Positions 26,164 to 35,181 of a stretch of DNA of 64,000 bases are shown here, piece by piece. The DNA lies in assembly GCA_036504215.1 (NCBI GenBank), contig DASXVO010000039.1, positions 1-64,000 on the forward strand, in the 5' to 3' direction. Under the pieces are notes generated by a model. It did not search any database. It had not been told where the DNA came from and saw only the letters and a list, made by a program, of their open reading frames with translations. The DNA is from Vicinamibacterales bacterium (GTDB lineage Bacteria > Acidobacteriota > Vicinamibacteria > Vicinamibacterales > Fen-181). Position 1 is the stretch's first letter, and each line of letters starts with the position of its first letter. The position numbers and the translations under genes are program-made.

Positions 26164-26802
26164 GTGGACATCAACTTCGGTCAGGTCTTCATTTCGTTTC
26201 TCGTGCTGGTGTTTTCGCTGACGGTCCATGAATCGGCCCACGCGTGGGCCGCAGACCGCCTCGGCGATCCCACCGCCCGTCTGCTCGGACGCGTGTCCCT
26301 GAACCCGCTGGTTCACGCCGATCCGATCGGCACGCTCCTCTTCCCCCTGGTCGGCCTCGTCACCGGGGCGCCGCTCATCGGATGGGCAAAGCCGGTACCG
26401 GTGGCCACGTGGCGGTTCGACCATCCGCGGCGCGCGTATCTCCTGGTCGCGGCGGCCGGTCCAATCAGCAACCTGCTGCTGGCGTTCATCGCGGCCGCGG
26501 TCATCCATGTTCCGCTGCCACTCGCCCCTGGGAGTTCAACGAGCGCGGTCATCATCCCCATGTGGAAGATGGTGGCGGTCGCGCTCCAGGTCAACCTGCT
26601 CCTGGCGATCTTCAACATGCTGCCGATTCCGCCGCTCGACGGAAGTTCGGTGCTCGCGGGTGTGTTGCCCGAGCGCCTGGCCGCACAGTTCGATCGCCTT
26701 CGCCCGTACGGATTCGTCCTGCTCTACGCGCTGCTGCTATCGGGTGGCTTCAGCATCGTGGTCGGCCGGCCGTACCATCACCTGCTATCGTGGCTACTGT
26801 GA
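26164..26802 (+). CDS. Site-2-protease (M50) family membrane metallopeptidase
   Basis: The 212-residue integral membrane protein has the zinc motif HESAH at residues 22-26 in the first helix. The third ligand motif is NMLPIPPLDG near 151-160 (Asp159). It lacks a PDZ domain, as do many short bacterial M50 proteases. Its likely role is intramembrane cleavage; the substrate is unknown. It begins with GTG and ends in a four-base overlap with trpS. An M50 gene next to trpS and scpA is a common arrangement in Acidobacteriota and some Deltaproteobacteria. Confidence 0.92.
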   Translation: MDINFGQVFISFLVLVFSLTVHESAHAWAADRLGDPTARLLGRVSLNPLVHADPIGTLLFPLVGLVTGAPLIGWAKPVPVATWRFDHPRRAYLLVAAAGPISNLLLAFIAAAVIHVPLPLAPGSSTSAVIIPMWKMVAVALQVNLLLAIFNMLPIPPLDGSSVLAGVLPERLAAQFDRLRPYGFVLLYALLLSGGFSIVVGRPYHHLLSWLL

Positions 26803-27827
26803 AACCTCGCGTTGTTTCGGGCATGCGCCCGACCGGCAGACTCCATCTCGGCCATCTGGTTGGCGCGCTCAGGAACTGGGCGACGCTCCAGGATCAGTAC
26901 GAGTGCTTCTACTTCGTGGCGGACTGGCACGCGTTGACCAGCGAGTACGCCGACACGGCCTCGCTGACCGAGAACGCGTACGACAACGCCGCGGACTGGA
27001 TTGCGGCCGGCATCGACCCGGAGCGATCCACGCTGTTCGTGCAGTCGCTCGTGCCCGAGCACGCCGAGTTGTTCCTCTTACTGTCGATGGTGGTGCCGAT
27101 TCCGTGGCTCGAGCGCGTGCCGACCTACAAGGAGCAGCGCGAGCAGTTGTCCGAGAAGGATCTCTCGACAATTGGGTTCCTGGCTTATCCGCTGCTGCAA
27201 ACGGCTGACGTCGCGATGTACGACGCGAAATTCGTCCCGGTGGGCGAGGACCAGGTGCCGCATCTCGAGCTGTCCCGCGAGGTGGTTCGCCGTTTCAACA
27301 ACTTCTACGGCGAGAAGATCGGCGTACGCGACGGCGAGACCACGGGGAAGGACGTCCTCGTCGAGCCGCAGCCGCTGCTCACCTCGTTCGCGCGCCTGCC
27401 CGGCCTCGACAACCGCAAGATGAGCAAGAGCTACGGTAACGCGATCGACCTGACCGACGATGCCGAGGCCGTGCGCAAGAAGGTGATGAGCATGTATACC
27501 GACCCGAAACGGATTCGGGCGGACATCCCTGGCACGGTCGAAGGCAATCCCGTCTTCCTCTACCACGATGCCTTCAACAGCAACGTCGAGGAGGTCGAGG
27601 ATCTGAAGTCGCGCTACCGGCTCGGCAAGGTGGGCGACGTCGAGGTGAAGAAGAAGCTGGTGGCCGCCCTGAACGGTGTCCTCGAGCCGATGCGGGCGCG
27701 GCGCGTCGAAGTCCTGTCGAAGCCCGGCCGCATTCGCGAGATCCTCTTCGAGGGCTCCGCCCGCGCACGTCTGGTCGCGAAAGAGACGATGGAGCGGGTC
27801 AGGGAAGCCGTGCGGGTCAGGTACTAA
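26799..27827 (+). CDS. trpS: Tryptophanyl-tRNA synthetase
   Basis: The 342-residue class I synthetase charges tRNA-Trp. The HIGH-type motif is RLHLGHLVG near residues 13-21, and the KMSKS loop is NRKMSKSYGNAI. The active-site segments FYFVADWHAL and GEDQVPHLEL are also present. The GTG start at 26799 overlaps the preceding stop; another GTG at 26790 is possible. The length is normal for bacteria. Confidence 0.96.
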   Translation: MKPRVVSGMRPTGRLHLGHLVGALRNWATLQDQYECFYFVADWHALTSEYADTASLTENAYDNAADWIAAGIDPERSTLFVQSLVPEHAELFLLLSMVVPIPWLERVPTYKEQREQLSEKDLSTIGFLAYPLLQTADVAMYDAKFVPVGEDQVPHLELSREVVRRFNNFYGEKIGVRDGETTGKDVLVEPQPLLTSFARLPGLDNRKMSKSYGNAIDLTDDAEAVRKKVMSMYTDPKRIRADIPGTVEGNPVFLYHDAFNSNVEEVEDLKSRYRLGKVGDVEVKKKLVAALNGVLEPMRARRVEVLSKPGRIREILFEGSARARLVAKETMERVREAVRVRY

Positions 27828-27849
27828 ACTCGTCAAGGTGCGAGCAGGA

Positions 27850-28608
27850 ATGGAACCTCCGGTCGAGGAATTCGAGTCGTCGCTCGACAGTTATTCGGTG
27901 AAGCTCGATCAGTTCGAGGGGCCTCTCGATCTCCTCATCCACCTCATCAAGCGGAATGAGGTGAACATCTATGACATCCCGATCGCGCTCATCACCAACC
28001 AGTACCTCGGGTACCTGGAGCTGATGCAGGATCTGGACCTGGATGTGGCGGGCGAATTCCTCGTGATGGCGGCCACGCTCATCCACATCAAGTCGCGGAT
28101 GCTGCTGCCGCGGCCGGATCCGTCGCAGGAAGATCCCGAGGAGGACCCCCGAGAGGCGCTGGTCCGGCGCCTGCTCGAGCACCAGCGCTATCGGCAGGCG
28201 GCAGAACTGCTGCACGAACGCGAGACGCTGCGCGACGCGCAGTGGCAGCGACCCGACGGCCGCGTCGCGCCGATAGCCGGCGAGGAATACGAACCGGAAC
28301 TCGAGGTCGACCTGTTCAGCCTGATGGCCGCGTTCCGCGCGGTGATCGAGCGGGCCAAGCACCGACCGAAGGTCGTTCTGCCGGTCGAGCAGATCCCGAT
28401 CGAGACCCGGATCGAACAGTTGCTCGCGCGGCTGTCGGAAACCGAGGCGTGCGGATTCGAGGATCTGTTCGACGACGTGCAGTCGAAGGGCGACATGATC
28501 GTGACCTTCCTCGCGCTGCTCGAGATGATTCGAATGAAGGTCGTGCGCGTGTTCCAGGCTGGCAGCTTCGGCCCGATCCGAATCTACAAGGCGAAGAAGA
28601 GCGGTTAG
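27850..28608 (+). CDS. scpA: Segregation and condensation protein A
   Basis: The 252-residue kleisin of the SMC-ScpAB condensin has the N-terminal pattern FEGPLDLLIHLIKRNEVNIYDIPIA and then AGEFLVMAATLIHIKSRMLLP. The C-terminal winged-helix part is VTFLALLEMIRMKVVRVFQ. It bridges SMC heads and binds ScpB, encoded next. The ATG at 27850 was chosen; a GTG at 27838 is also possible. Confidence 0.95.
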   Translation: MEPPVEEFESSLDSYSVKLDQFEGPLDLLIHLIKRNEVNIYDIPIALITNQYLGYLELMQDLDLDVAGEFLVMAATLIHIKSRMLLPRPDPSQEDPEEDPREALVRRLLEHQRYRQAAELLHERETLRDAQWQRPDGRVAPIAGEEYEPELEVDLFSLMAAFRAVIERAKHRPKVVLPVEQIPIETRIEQLLARLSETEACGFEDLFDDVQSKGDMIVTFLALLEMIRMKVVRVFQAGSFGPIRIYKAKKSG

Positions 28609-28637
28609 CGGCTGGTTGAGGGTGGCGGCGGTAAGAC

Positions 28638-28759
28638 GGTGGAGTGACGCGGGCGGCCACGGTGGAGTGCGACGGGCGGCCATGGTGGAGTGGCACGGGC
28701 GGCCACGGTGGAGTGGCACGGGCGGCCATGGTGGAGTGGCACGGGCGTCTCGCCCGTGC
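28638..28759 (+). repeat. 23-bp tandem repeat ending in a hairpin, upstream of scpB
   Basis: Four full copies of a 23-base unit (GGTGGAGTGGCACGGGCGG plus CCAC or CCAT) start at 28638, 28661, 28684 and 28707. A partial fifth copy at 28730 runs into the palindrome GCACGGGCG-TCT-CGCCCGTGC at 28739-28759. The array fills the scpA-scpB gap. The palindrome type is familiar from intergenic regions of Acidobacteriota and Planctomycetota, which is recollection rather than a search result. Confidence 0.85.
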
Positions 28760-28776
28760 GCAAGGACGACCAGGAC

Positions 28777-29559
28777 ATGAGCGTGGATAGCGAGAAGAAG
28801 CAGGACGAGATCGCCGAACCAACCCCCGCGGCCGGGTCAGAGGCGACCGCCGCGACCGCCGAGCCGACCGAATCGGCAGCGGCCGACCCCGGCGAGTCCG
28901 ACCAACCCTATGTCGGCAAGGCGTCTGACGAGTTGAAGGCCGTCATCGAGGCACTGGTCTACGCGTCGCCCGATCCGCTCACGCCCAAGACATTGTTCAA
29001 GGTGCTCGAATCCGAGCCGAAGGAAGACGTGCAGGCGTCGCTCGACGCACTGCGCGTGGACTACGAGCAGGGCCGCGGCGGGCTGCACCTGGTCGAGGTC
29101 GCGGGCGGGTTCCAGATTGTCACCCGCCCCGAACTGTCCGAGTGGGTGCGCCGCCTGTTCCACGAGCGCAAGAGCTCGAAGCTCTCGGTGGCGGCGCTCG
29201 AGACGCTGGCCGTGATCGCCTACAAGCAGCCGATTACCGCACCTGAGATCACCGAGATCCGCGGTGTCAACACCTCGGGCGTCGTGGCCACGCTGCTCGA
29301 GCGCCGCCTGACGAAGATCGCCGGGCGCAAGCAGGTCGTCGGCCGCCCGTTCCTCTACGCGACGACGCGCGAGTTCCTGATCCGCTTTGGCTTGAAGGAC
29401 CTGAACGACCTGCCGAAGATGGAGGACATGGCCGACGTCCTCGGCTTCGAGCCGCCGACGGGCCTGGCCGAGGCGGGACCATCCGAAACGCTCCTGCCGC
29501 TCGACGGGGCAGTGGACCCGGACAAGACGCTGTTCCCGGAACCGGAAGAGCAGAGCTGA
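28777..29559 (+). CDS. scpB: Segregation and condensation protein B
   Basis: The 260-residue product has a low-complexity acidic, Ala/Pro/Thr-rich N-terminal tail of about 45 residues. The paired winged helices of ScpB follow: LKAVIEALVYASPDPLT, GGFQIVTRPELSEWVRRLF, and SVAALETLAVIAYKQPITAPEI with IRGVNTSGVV. It acts with ScpA and SMC in chromosome compaction. The start at 28777 places the upstream 23-bp array outside the coding region, although the frame stays open through the array. Confidence 0.94.
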   Translation: MSVDSEKKQDEIAEPTPAAGSEATAATAEPTESAAADPGESDQPYVGKASDELKAVIEALVYASPDPLTPKTLFKVLESEPKEDVQASLDALRVDYEQGRGGLHLVEVAGGFQIVTRPELSEWVRRLFHERKSSKLSVAALETLAVIAYKQPITAPEITEIRGVNTSGVVATLLERRLTKIAGRKQVVGRPFLYATTREFLIRFGLKDLNDLPKMEDMADVLGFEPPTGLAEAGPSETLLPLDGAVDPDKTLFPEPEEQS

Positions 29560-29580
29560 GATCGGACAGCCGCCAGTCCT

Positions 29581-30366
29581 ATGCAGATCCGCCTTCAGAA
29601 GATCCTCTCTTCGGCTGGTGTCTCGTCTCGCCGCGCCGCCGAGCGTTTGATGGCGGAAGGGCGCGTGTCGGTCAACGGCCTGGTCGTGCGCGAGCTCGGG
29701 ACCCGGGCCGATCCCGAGGCTGACGACATCCGCGTCGATGGATGCGCAATCAAGCGTACGGCACGGCGTCTGTACCTGCTCCTCAACAAACCCCGAGGCT
29801 ACGTCACCACGCGATCGGACCCCGAAGGGCGGCCGACCGTCCTCGACCTGCTGCCCGGCATCCACGACTACGTCTTTCCCGTCGGACGCCTCGACTACGA
29901 TTCTGAAGGCCTGCTGATCCTGACCAACGACGGCGAGCTGGCCGCCGGGCTCACGCATCCGAGTCACGAGGTGGCCCGGGAGTATCACGCGCGCGTCCGC
30001 GGCATCCCCGACGCGCATGCGCTTCGTCGTCTGGCCCACGGCGTCGTCATCGAGGGCCGCAAGACCGCGCGGGCCGAGGTGGCGCTGGTCGACGCTGGTC
30101 TGGGCCAGAATCGCGACCAGGGACTCGTCTCCTTCATCCTGCACGAAGGACGAACGCGTCAGGTTCGCGACATGTGCGAGGCCGTCGGTCACCCGGTGGT
30201 GAGGCTCCGTCGCGTGCGGATCGGGCCAATCGAGGATCCGAGGCTGAAGTTGGGATCGTTCCGACACCTGACGAGCAGAGAGGTGGCGGTGCTGAAGAGG
30301 GCGGTACAGCAGCCGTCGGGGCGGGTTGAAACCCGCCCTACATCATCATCCCCGCCCAGAACCTGA
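29581..30366 (+). CDS. RluB/RsuA-family rRNA pseudouridine synthase
   Basis: The 261-residue enzyme has an S4 RNA-binding domain (residues 1-50, [19 protein letters not shown]) and a pseudouridine synthase domain. The catalytic Asp is 105 in [12 protein letters not shown]. It most resembles RluB, the modifier of 23S rRNA, but RsuA-like specificity is possible. It continues the scpA/scpB group, a common order. The last 15 or so codons run through a hairpin repeat at 30319-30338 and overlap the convergent hydrolase gene by 29 bases, so its C-terminus may have been extended by that repeat. Confidence 0.93.
   Translation: MQIRLQKILSSAGVSSRRAAERLMAEGRVSVNGLVVRELGTRADPEADDIRVDGCAIKRTARRLYLLLNKPRGYVTTRSDPEGRPTVLDLLPGIHDYVFPVGRLDYDSEGLLILTNDGELAAGLTHPSHEVAREYHARVRGIPDAHALRRLAHGVVIEGRKTARAEVALVDAGLGQNRDQGLVSFILHEGRTRQVRDMCEAVGHPVVRLRRVRIGPIEDPRLKLGSFRHLTSREVAVLKRAVQQPSGRVETRPTSSSPPRT
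30319..30338. repeat. Near-perfect hairpin at the junction of two convergent genes
   Basis: GGGCGGGTT and AACCCGCCC form a nine-base-pair stem with a two-base loop. The element lies within the 3' coding end of the pseudouridine synthase gene and abuts the hydrolase stop codon at 30338-30340. It resembles dispersed REP-type palindromes and may work as a two-way terminator. Confidence 0.6.
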
Positions 30367-31510
30367 TCAACTCCACCACTTCGTTCGTCTGCGCCGGGCG
30401 ATCGACCTCCGCATGGCTGATGAGCGGAGTGAGGAGCACGCGGACCGCGGTCCCGGCCCGGAGGTGCTCCGCCAGGATGAGCGTCTCCACCGCCGGCACC
30501 ACGTTGTCCTCGATGCCGTGCAGCAGGAACACCGGGGCGTCGGGCGCGGGGGACTGGTCGGGGGACAGCGCCGGGTCGCTGCCGAGATCGCCGACGTAGG
30601 GCAGCAGTTTCGGCCCGAGTGCCTGCGCGTCGCGGATGTTCACGAGGTGCATGAACGTCCGCCCCGGTTCCAGCATCGCCGCCTCCATCGCGCGCGCCTC
30701 CGCAAACTCCGCCTCCGCCTTCTTCTGATCGAACAGCGCGAGATGTGACGCGTGGAGGAATTTCAGGATGCCCCGGCGGAGCGGTTCCACCTGCTCGGGA
30801 GGCGCCAGCCGCTCGACCAGATCCAACGTGACGATCGCGACGCTGTAGTCGTGCGGAGCCGGCGTCCTGCCGGGTGCGGCCACGCCCGGCGGGACAGGTT
30901 CGACGCCGGTGCACAGATAGTGGACGACCCGCGGGAAATTCGAGTGGCCGCCGAACGAGAACACGAAGGCCAGTCGGCCGCGCAGGGCCGGCCGGCCCGC
31001 CGCCGCCACCGACAGTCCGCCGGCGAAACTGATGCCCGCGAGCCCAACGCGCGTCCCGCGCGTGAGGTCCGTTCGGTTCGAGAACCAGAGGGCCGCATCT
31101 TCGATCATGTCGGTGGACCGCGCGGTGATCCGGTACTCGCTGAGGTCGGGCAACTCGGGCGTCAGCACGAGGAATCCCGTCGAGGCGATGTGGCGCGCAA
31201 ACGCCACGAGCCTCGGCTCGTCAATGCCCAGGGCGTTGACGCCGGGTGTGAGCAGCAACGCCCCGTCGGTATGCAGCTTGGGCGTGTAGATCTTCGCCCG
31301 GAGTGGACCGTAGCGCGACGGTACGGTTTCCCTGCGCTCGGCGACGGCGTCGGTCTGCAGGGCCGCCAGTGTGGGATGCTGCCGTTCGAGGCCGGCACTC
31401 CGCACGATGAGCGAGGTCGCTCGCACGTACGGCCGCGCGATCAGCCGAACGCCAACCAGGACCGCAGCCAACAGGAGCAGGACGACCGTCCACCGGAGAG
31501 GAGCTCGCAT
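30338..31510 (-). CDS. Membrane-anchored alpha/beta-hydrolase (dienelactone-hydrolase-like)
   Basis: The 390-residue product has an N-terminal membrane anchor ([19 protein letters not shown]). The hydrolase core has [25 protein letters not shown] and the nucleophile elbow [12 protein letters not shown] (Ser in GISFAG). Asp in [12 protein letters not shown] and His in LISHAEVD complete a plausible triad. The substrate is unknown. The start at 31510 excludes an upstream in-frame stretch without hydrolase features. It splits the housekeeping cluster and is divergent from cmk. Confidence 0.75.
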   Translation of the reverse strand: MRAPLRWTVVLLLLAAVLVGVRLIARPYVRATSLIVRSAGLERQHPTLAALQTDAVAERRETVPSRYGPLRAKIYTPKLHTDGALLLTPGVNALGIDEPRLVAFARHIASTGFLVLTPELPDLSEYRITARSTDMIEDAALWFSNRTDLTRGTRVGLAGISFAGGLSVAAAGRPALRGRLAFVFSFGGHSNFPRVVHYLCTGVEPVPPGVAAPGRTPAPHDYSVAIVTLDLVERLAPPEQVEPLRRGILKFLHASHLALFDQKKAEAEFAEARAMEAAMLEPGRTFMHLVNIRDAQALGPKLLPYVGDLGSDPALSPDQSPAPDAPVFLLHGIEDNVVPAVETLILAEHLRAGTAVRVLLTPLISHAEVDRPAQTNEVVELIRFWAGMMM

Positions 31511-31519
31511 GGTCGAAGA

Positions 31520-31528
31520 TGTTACACT
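31520..31528 (+). promoter_or_regulatory. Extended -10 element upstream of cmk
   Basis: TGTTACACT fits TG-n-TAnnnT and lies 60 bases before the cmk ATG. A short G/C-rich repeat (GCGAAGGCGC type, 31553-31588) fills the leader. Confidence 0.35.
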
Positions 31529-31588
31529 GTCCGGCCGCGGGCGTCCCTGCCCGCGAAGGCGCGAAGGCGCGGAGGCGGAGAGGCGGAC

Positions 31589-32254
31589 ATGCGGAAGCGG
31601 TGGGTGATTGCGATTGACGGGCCTTCGGGAGTGGGCAAGGGAACGGTCGCGCGTGCGGTTGCCGCGGCGCTCGGGTACCGGCACATCGACACGGGCGCGA
31701 TGTACCGCGCGGTGGCGTGGCGGGCGATTCGGGACAGGATCGATTTCGATGACGAGCGGCGCCTGACCGCGCTCGCCGCGTCGGTTGCGATTCGGGCGTC
31801 GGACCGCGTCCTCGAGGTGGACGGCGTGGATGTGACCACGGCGCTTCGGACGCCGGCGATCGACCGGGGCGCGGCCCGCGTCGCGCGAATTGCCGGCGTG
31901 CGAGCTGCGCTCGTCGAGCAGCAGCGGGCGATGGGCGCGGCTGGCAGCGTCGTGATGGAAGGCCGCGACATCGGGACGGTCGTCTTCCCCGCCGCGGAGG
32001 TGAAGATCTACCTGGATGCATCAGCCGAGGAACGGGCGCGGCGACGGGCCAACGACCAGGCGCACAACGGGGCGGGTGACGTGACGCAGGTTGCCAACGA
32101 AATGGCCGCCCGCGACGAATCGGACCGCACCCGCGCGGTCGGCCCACTCGCCGTGGCTCCCGACGCCCACCTCGTCGACACGACCGGGCTCACGATCGAC
32201 GAGGTCGTGGCGCGCGTCCTGGGCATCGTCGAACGGACACAGGTCAACAGGTAG
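31589..32254 (+). CDS. cmk: Cytidylate kinase
   Basis: The 221-residue enzyme phosphorylates CMP and dCMP. The P-loop is GPSGVGKGT (residues 11-19), followed by YRHIDTGAMYRAVAW. VVMEGRDIGTVVFP and the ARRRANDQ stretch complete the family pattern. The ATG follows GGAGAGGCGG. Its place just before rpsA is conserved in many bacteria. The 3' end overlaps the convergent DUF6335 gene by 11 bases. Confidence 0.95.
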   Translation: MRKRWVIAIDGPSGVGKGTVARAVAAALGYRHIDTGAMYRAVAWRAIRDRIDFDDERRLTALAASVAIRASDRVLEVDGVDVTTALRTPAIDRGAARVARIAGVRAALVEQQRAMGAAGSVVMEGRDIGTVVFPAAEVKIYLDASAEERARRRANDQAHNGAGDVTQVANEMAARDESDRTRAVGPLAVAPDAHLVDTTGLTIDEVVARVLGIVERTQVNR

Positions 32255-32765
32255 TCGACTTCCTGGTCTTCCTGCCTTTGATCCGTTCCGGGTAATCCTC
32301 CGCGGAGGCCGGGTCGAGTTCCCAGCGGTGCCGGTCGCGATCCTCGATCTTGTCGGCCGCCTGGAGTTCTTCCTCGTCCGCGTAGGCCACGCCCAGCGCC
32401 CGCCCCATGTCCTCGACGACGGCCTGGTCCGGCGTCGGGTTGTCGCCGCCGGGTGCCTCGTCGCCCACGCTGTAGGCCGAAGGCCAGTCGGCGTCGACGT
32501 CGCCCCCGGTCATGCTGGGATCGGTCTCGTGGTGCTCGCGGAACCGCTCAGCCAGCTCGGCGCGGCCGCTCCTGGCCGCCGAGGGGCGCCGGTCGAAGTC
32601 GAGCGATGAAGGCAGGGTTGGCTGTGCCGCCATCCGGGTGGCCTTGGGCACGGCCGCTGAAGTGGACTTCTCGGTACCGCTGCTCCGGACTTGCCCCGCA
32701 CGTTTCGAGGGTTTCCTGCCGGCCGCCGCGCGGCCGGGTCGCGTCGCGACCTTGCGCTTGGCCAT
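32244..32765 (-). CDS. DUF6335-like protein
   Basis: The 173-residue protein has a basic, Lys/Arg/Ser-rich N-terminus. A C-terminal region resembles DUF6335, seen in Cyanobacteria and Acidobacteriota: DVDADWPSAYSVGDEAPGGD, then PTPDQAVVEDMGRALGV and RDRHRWELDPASAEDY. No enzymatic motif is visible and the function is unknown. It lies antiparallel between cmk and rpsA. Confidence 0.8.
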   Translation of the reverse strand: MAKRKVATRPGRAAAGRKPSKRAGQVRSSGTEKSTSAAVPKATRMAAQPTLPSSLDFDRRPSAARSGRAELAERFREHHETDPSMTGGDVDADWPSAYSVGDEAPGGDNPTPDQAVVEDMGRALGVAYADEEELQAADKIEDRDRHRWELDPASAEDYPERIKGRKTRKSTTC

Positions 32766-32788
32766 GGTACCCGGTCCTTTCCGTTTTC

Positions 32789-32818
32789 TTGACAGTCTGG
32801 CGATAACTATCCTAAAAT
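32789..32818 (+). promoter_or_regulatory. rpsA: Sigma-70 promoter of rpsA
   Basis: TTGACA at 32789-32794, an 18-base spacer and TAAAAT at 32813-32818 make one of the best housekeeping promoters in the window. Transcription would start near 32825, leaving a leader of about 80 bases before the rpsA start codon. Confidence 0.7.
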
Positions 32819-32906
32819 GAAATGCTTATCGCCATTGAGCGATTCGCTACTTCAGCCCGCCGGTGCTGTGAACCGGCAAATCTCGATAGAGGAGGACGCG
32901 CAATTC

Positions 32907-34697
32907 ATGGCGAACGCCAACACCGCCAACGGCACGAAACTGGGTACCCAGAGTACGACCGACCCTGAGGCCCAGCACAAAGGAGGTGAGCCGACACCGG
33001 CCGCCGGGACACCCACGGAGCCCGGAGACCAGCTCGACACCGACTCTGCGGAATACGCCCAGCTTCTTGACTTCTACGATAGCAGCTTCCGCAACATCGC
33101 GGAAGGTGAAGTGGTCAAGGGGACGGTGCTGAAGGTCACCGATTCCGAGGTCATCGTTGACGTCGGGTACAAGTCGGAAGGCATCATCGGCGTGCAGGAA
33201 TTCTTCGACGAGAACGGTCAGGTGACCGTTCAGCCCGGCGACATCGTCGATGTCCTGCTCGAGCGGACCGAGGACCGCGACGGATACGTCGTCCTCTCCC
33301 GCGAAAAAGCGGAGAAGATGAAGATCTGGGACGACGTGGAGAAGGCCTTCGCGGACAAGAAGGTCGTGATCGGCCGCGTCATCGAACGGATCAAGGGCGG
33401 TCTGGCGGTGGACATCGGCGTGCGGGCGTTCCTGCCCGGCTCGCAGGTGGACGTCCGGCCGGTGCGGAACCTGGACGCGCTGCGCGGTCAGGAACTCCGG
33501 ATGCGCGTCATCAAGGTCAACAAGAAGCGCGGGAACATCGTGCTCTCCCGCAAGGTCCTCCTCGAGGAGGAGAACGCCGAGAAGAAGAAGCACACGCTCG
33601 AGACGCTGGCCGAGGGCAAGGTGCTGCGCGGCGTGGTGAAGAACATCACCGACTACGGCGCCTTCATCGACCTGGGCGGCATCGACGGCCTGCTGCACAT
33701 CACCGACATGTCGTGGGGCCGCGTCGGACACCCGTCCGAACTGTTCAAGGTCAACGACGAGATCGACGTGATCGTCCTGAAGTACGACCCGGCGACCGAG
33801 CGCGTCTCGCTCGGGTACAAGCAGCTCTCGGCAGACCCCTGGTCGGCCGTGGCGGAGCGGTATCCGGTCGGCGGCCGCGTCGCGGGCAAGGTCGTGAGCC
33901 TGACCGACTACGGTGCCTTCATCGAGCTCGAACCAGGCGTCGAGGGGCTCATCCACGTCTCCGAGATGTCGTGGAGCAAGCGGGTCAAGCACCCGTCGAA
34001 GATCCTCAACGTCGGCGACACGGTCGAAGCACTGGTGCTCGGCCTCGATCCGCAGGCCCGGCGCATCTCGCTCGGCCTCAAGCAGATCGGGTCCAACCCG
34101 TGGCAGGAGCTCGCGGACCGGTACCCGGTGGGTTCGCGCATCGTCGGCAAGGTGCGCAACCTGACGGAGTTCGGCGCGTTCGTCGAGGTCGAAGAGGACA
34201 TCGACGGCCTGATCCACATCTCCGACATGTCGTGGAGCAAGCGCGTCAAGCACCCCTCCGAGGTGCTGAAGAAGGGCGACAAGGTCGAGGCCGTCGTCCT
34301 GAATATCGACGCGGAGAATCAGCGCCTGTCACTCGGGCTCAAGCAACTCGCCACCGATATCTGGGACGAGTTCTTCACTCGGCACCAGGTCGGTGACACG
34401 GTCGAAGGCAAGGTCGTACGGCTGACCAACTTCGGCGCCTTCGTGGAACTGGCCGAGGGGATCGAGGGGCTGATCCACATATCGGAGTTCGATGACACGC
34501 AGGGCGGCGAGAAGATCGAACTGCAGGTCGAGCAGAACTATCCGATGAAGATCATCAAGCTCAGTCCCGGCGAACGAAAGATCGGGCTCAGTCTCCGGGC
34601 GCTCCGGATGGACCAGGAACGGGCCGATTGGCAGAACTACACGGATGGTGGCAGTGTCGGTGCGACGATTGCGGAACATCTGAAGAACGTGGAGTAG
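32907..34697 (+). CDS. rpsA: 30S ribosomal protein S1
   Basis: The 596-residue protein has six S1 RNA-binding repeats after a variable N-terminus. The repeats start near EGEVVKGTVLKV, KKVVIGRVIERI, EGKVLRGVVKNITDYGAF, GGRVAGKVVSLTDYGAF, GSRIVGKVRNLTEFGAF and GDTVEGKVVRLTNFGAF. It helps mRNA bind the 30S subunit. The ATG at 32907 follows AGAGGAGGACG at an ideal distance. The N-terminal 60 or so residues (Thr/Asn/Pro-rich) extend beyond the E. coli protein. Confidence 0.96.
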   Translation: MANANTANGTKLGTQSTTDPEAQHKGGEPTPAAGTPTEPGDQLDTDSAEYAQLLDFYDSSFRNIAEGEVVKGTVLKVTDSEVIVDVGYKSEGIIGVQEFFDENGQVTVQPGDIVDVLLERTEDRDGYVVLSREKAEKMKIWDDVEKAFADKKVVIGRVIERIKGGLAVDIGVRAFLPGSQVDVRPVRNLDALRGQELRMRVIKVNKKRGNIVLSRKVLLEEENAEKKKHTLETLAEGKVLRGVVKNITDYGAFIDLGGIDGLLHITDMSWGRVGHPSELFKVNDEIDVIVLKYDPATERVSLGYKQLSADPWSAVAERYPVGGRVAGKVVSLTDYGAFIELEPGVEGLIHVSEMSWSKRVKHPSKILNVGDTVEALVLGLDPQARRISLGLKQIGSNPWQELADRYPVGSRIVGKVRNLTEFGAFVEVEEDIDGLIHISDMSWSKRVKHPSEVLKKGDKVEAVVLNIDAENQRLSLGLKQLATDIWDEFFTRHQVGDTVEGKVVRLTNFGAFVELAEGIEGLIHISEFDDTQGGEKIELQVEQNYPMKIIKLSPGERKIGLSLRALRMDQERADWQNYTDGGSVGATIAEHLKNVE

Positions 34698-34709
34698 GGA
34701 ACGTGGATG

Positions 34710-34740
34710 GGCCGCCGCCGCGCGGTGGCGGCGGCCTTTC
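34710..34740 (+). terminator. Rho-independent-type terminator of rpsA
   Basis: A ten-base-pair GC stem (GGCCGCCGCC at 34710-34719, GGCGGCGGCC at 34727-34736) with a seven-base loop is followed by TTTCC. It lies 12 bases after the rpsA stop. Confidence 0.7.
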
Positions 34741-34835
34741 CAACCGTTGACCGTTCGGAGCGCCAGTCTCGATCGAGTGACCGTTCGACCCGTGCCTGTT
34801 CCAGGAGGAGTGAGCCTGTGGTACCAGGGGGCAGC

Positions 34836-35174
34836 ATGACGAAGGCGGAGCTCGTGGAGGAAGTGTCACGAGTCTCGGACCTCACCAAGAAGCACTCGGA
34901 GGTCATCGTCGATACCGTCTTCCGCAGCATCATCACGGCGTTGCAGCGTGGTGAGAAGATCGAGCTTCGGGGTTTCGGCAGCTTTCGCCTCCGCCGCCGG
35001 GAACCGCGCAAGGGGCGGAACCCGAAGACCGGCGACAAGGTGGACGTACCGCCGAAGAAGGTGCCGTATTTCAAGCCGGGCAAGGAGTTGAAGGAACTGA
35101 TCAACCGTGCCTCGGCGACCGAGGAACTGGAACTGGCTCCCGGGCCGACCGAGCCGGTTTCGACAGGGATCTAG
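34836..35174 (+). CDS. HU/IHF-family DNA-binding protein
   Basis: The 112-residue nucleoid protein starts MTKAELVEEVSRVSDLTKKHSE and carries ELRGFGSFRLRRREPRKGRNPKTG, the DNA-binding arm. The VPPKKVPYFKPGKELKELIN end is also typical. The central arm reads like IHF-beta or HU variants. About 15 extra C-terminal residues follow the core. A GTG at 34818 with a better ribosome binding site (GGAGGAG) could add six residues. Confidence 0.92.
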   Translation: MTKAELVEEVSRVSDLTKKHSEVIVDTVFRSIITALQRGEKIELRGFGSFRLRRREPRKGRNPKTGDKVDVPPKKVPYFKPGKELKELINRASATEELELAPGPTEPVSTGI

Positions 35175-35181
35175 CCGCCTC

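Noticed and set aside
28690-28776. N-terminal extension of ScpB through the 23-bp repeat
   Set aside because: The added residues are the translated repeat; ScpB homology starts later and ATG 28777 is suitable. Kept as a finding only.
30752-31588. Plus-strand extension of the cmk frame
   Set aside because: It is antisense to the hydrolase gene. The cmk P-loop begins right after the ATG at 31589, which has a ribosome binding site.
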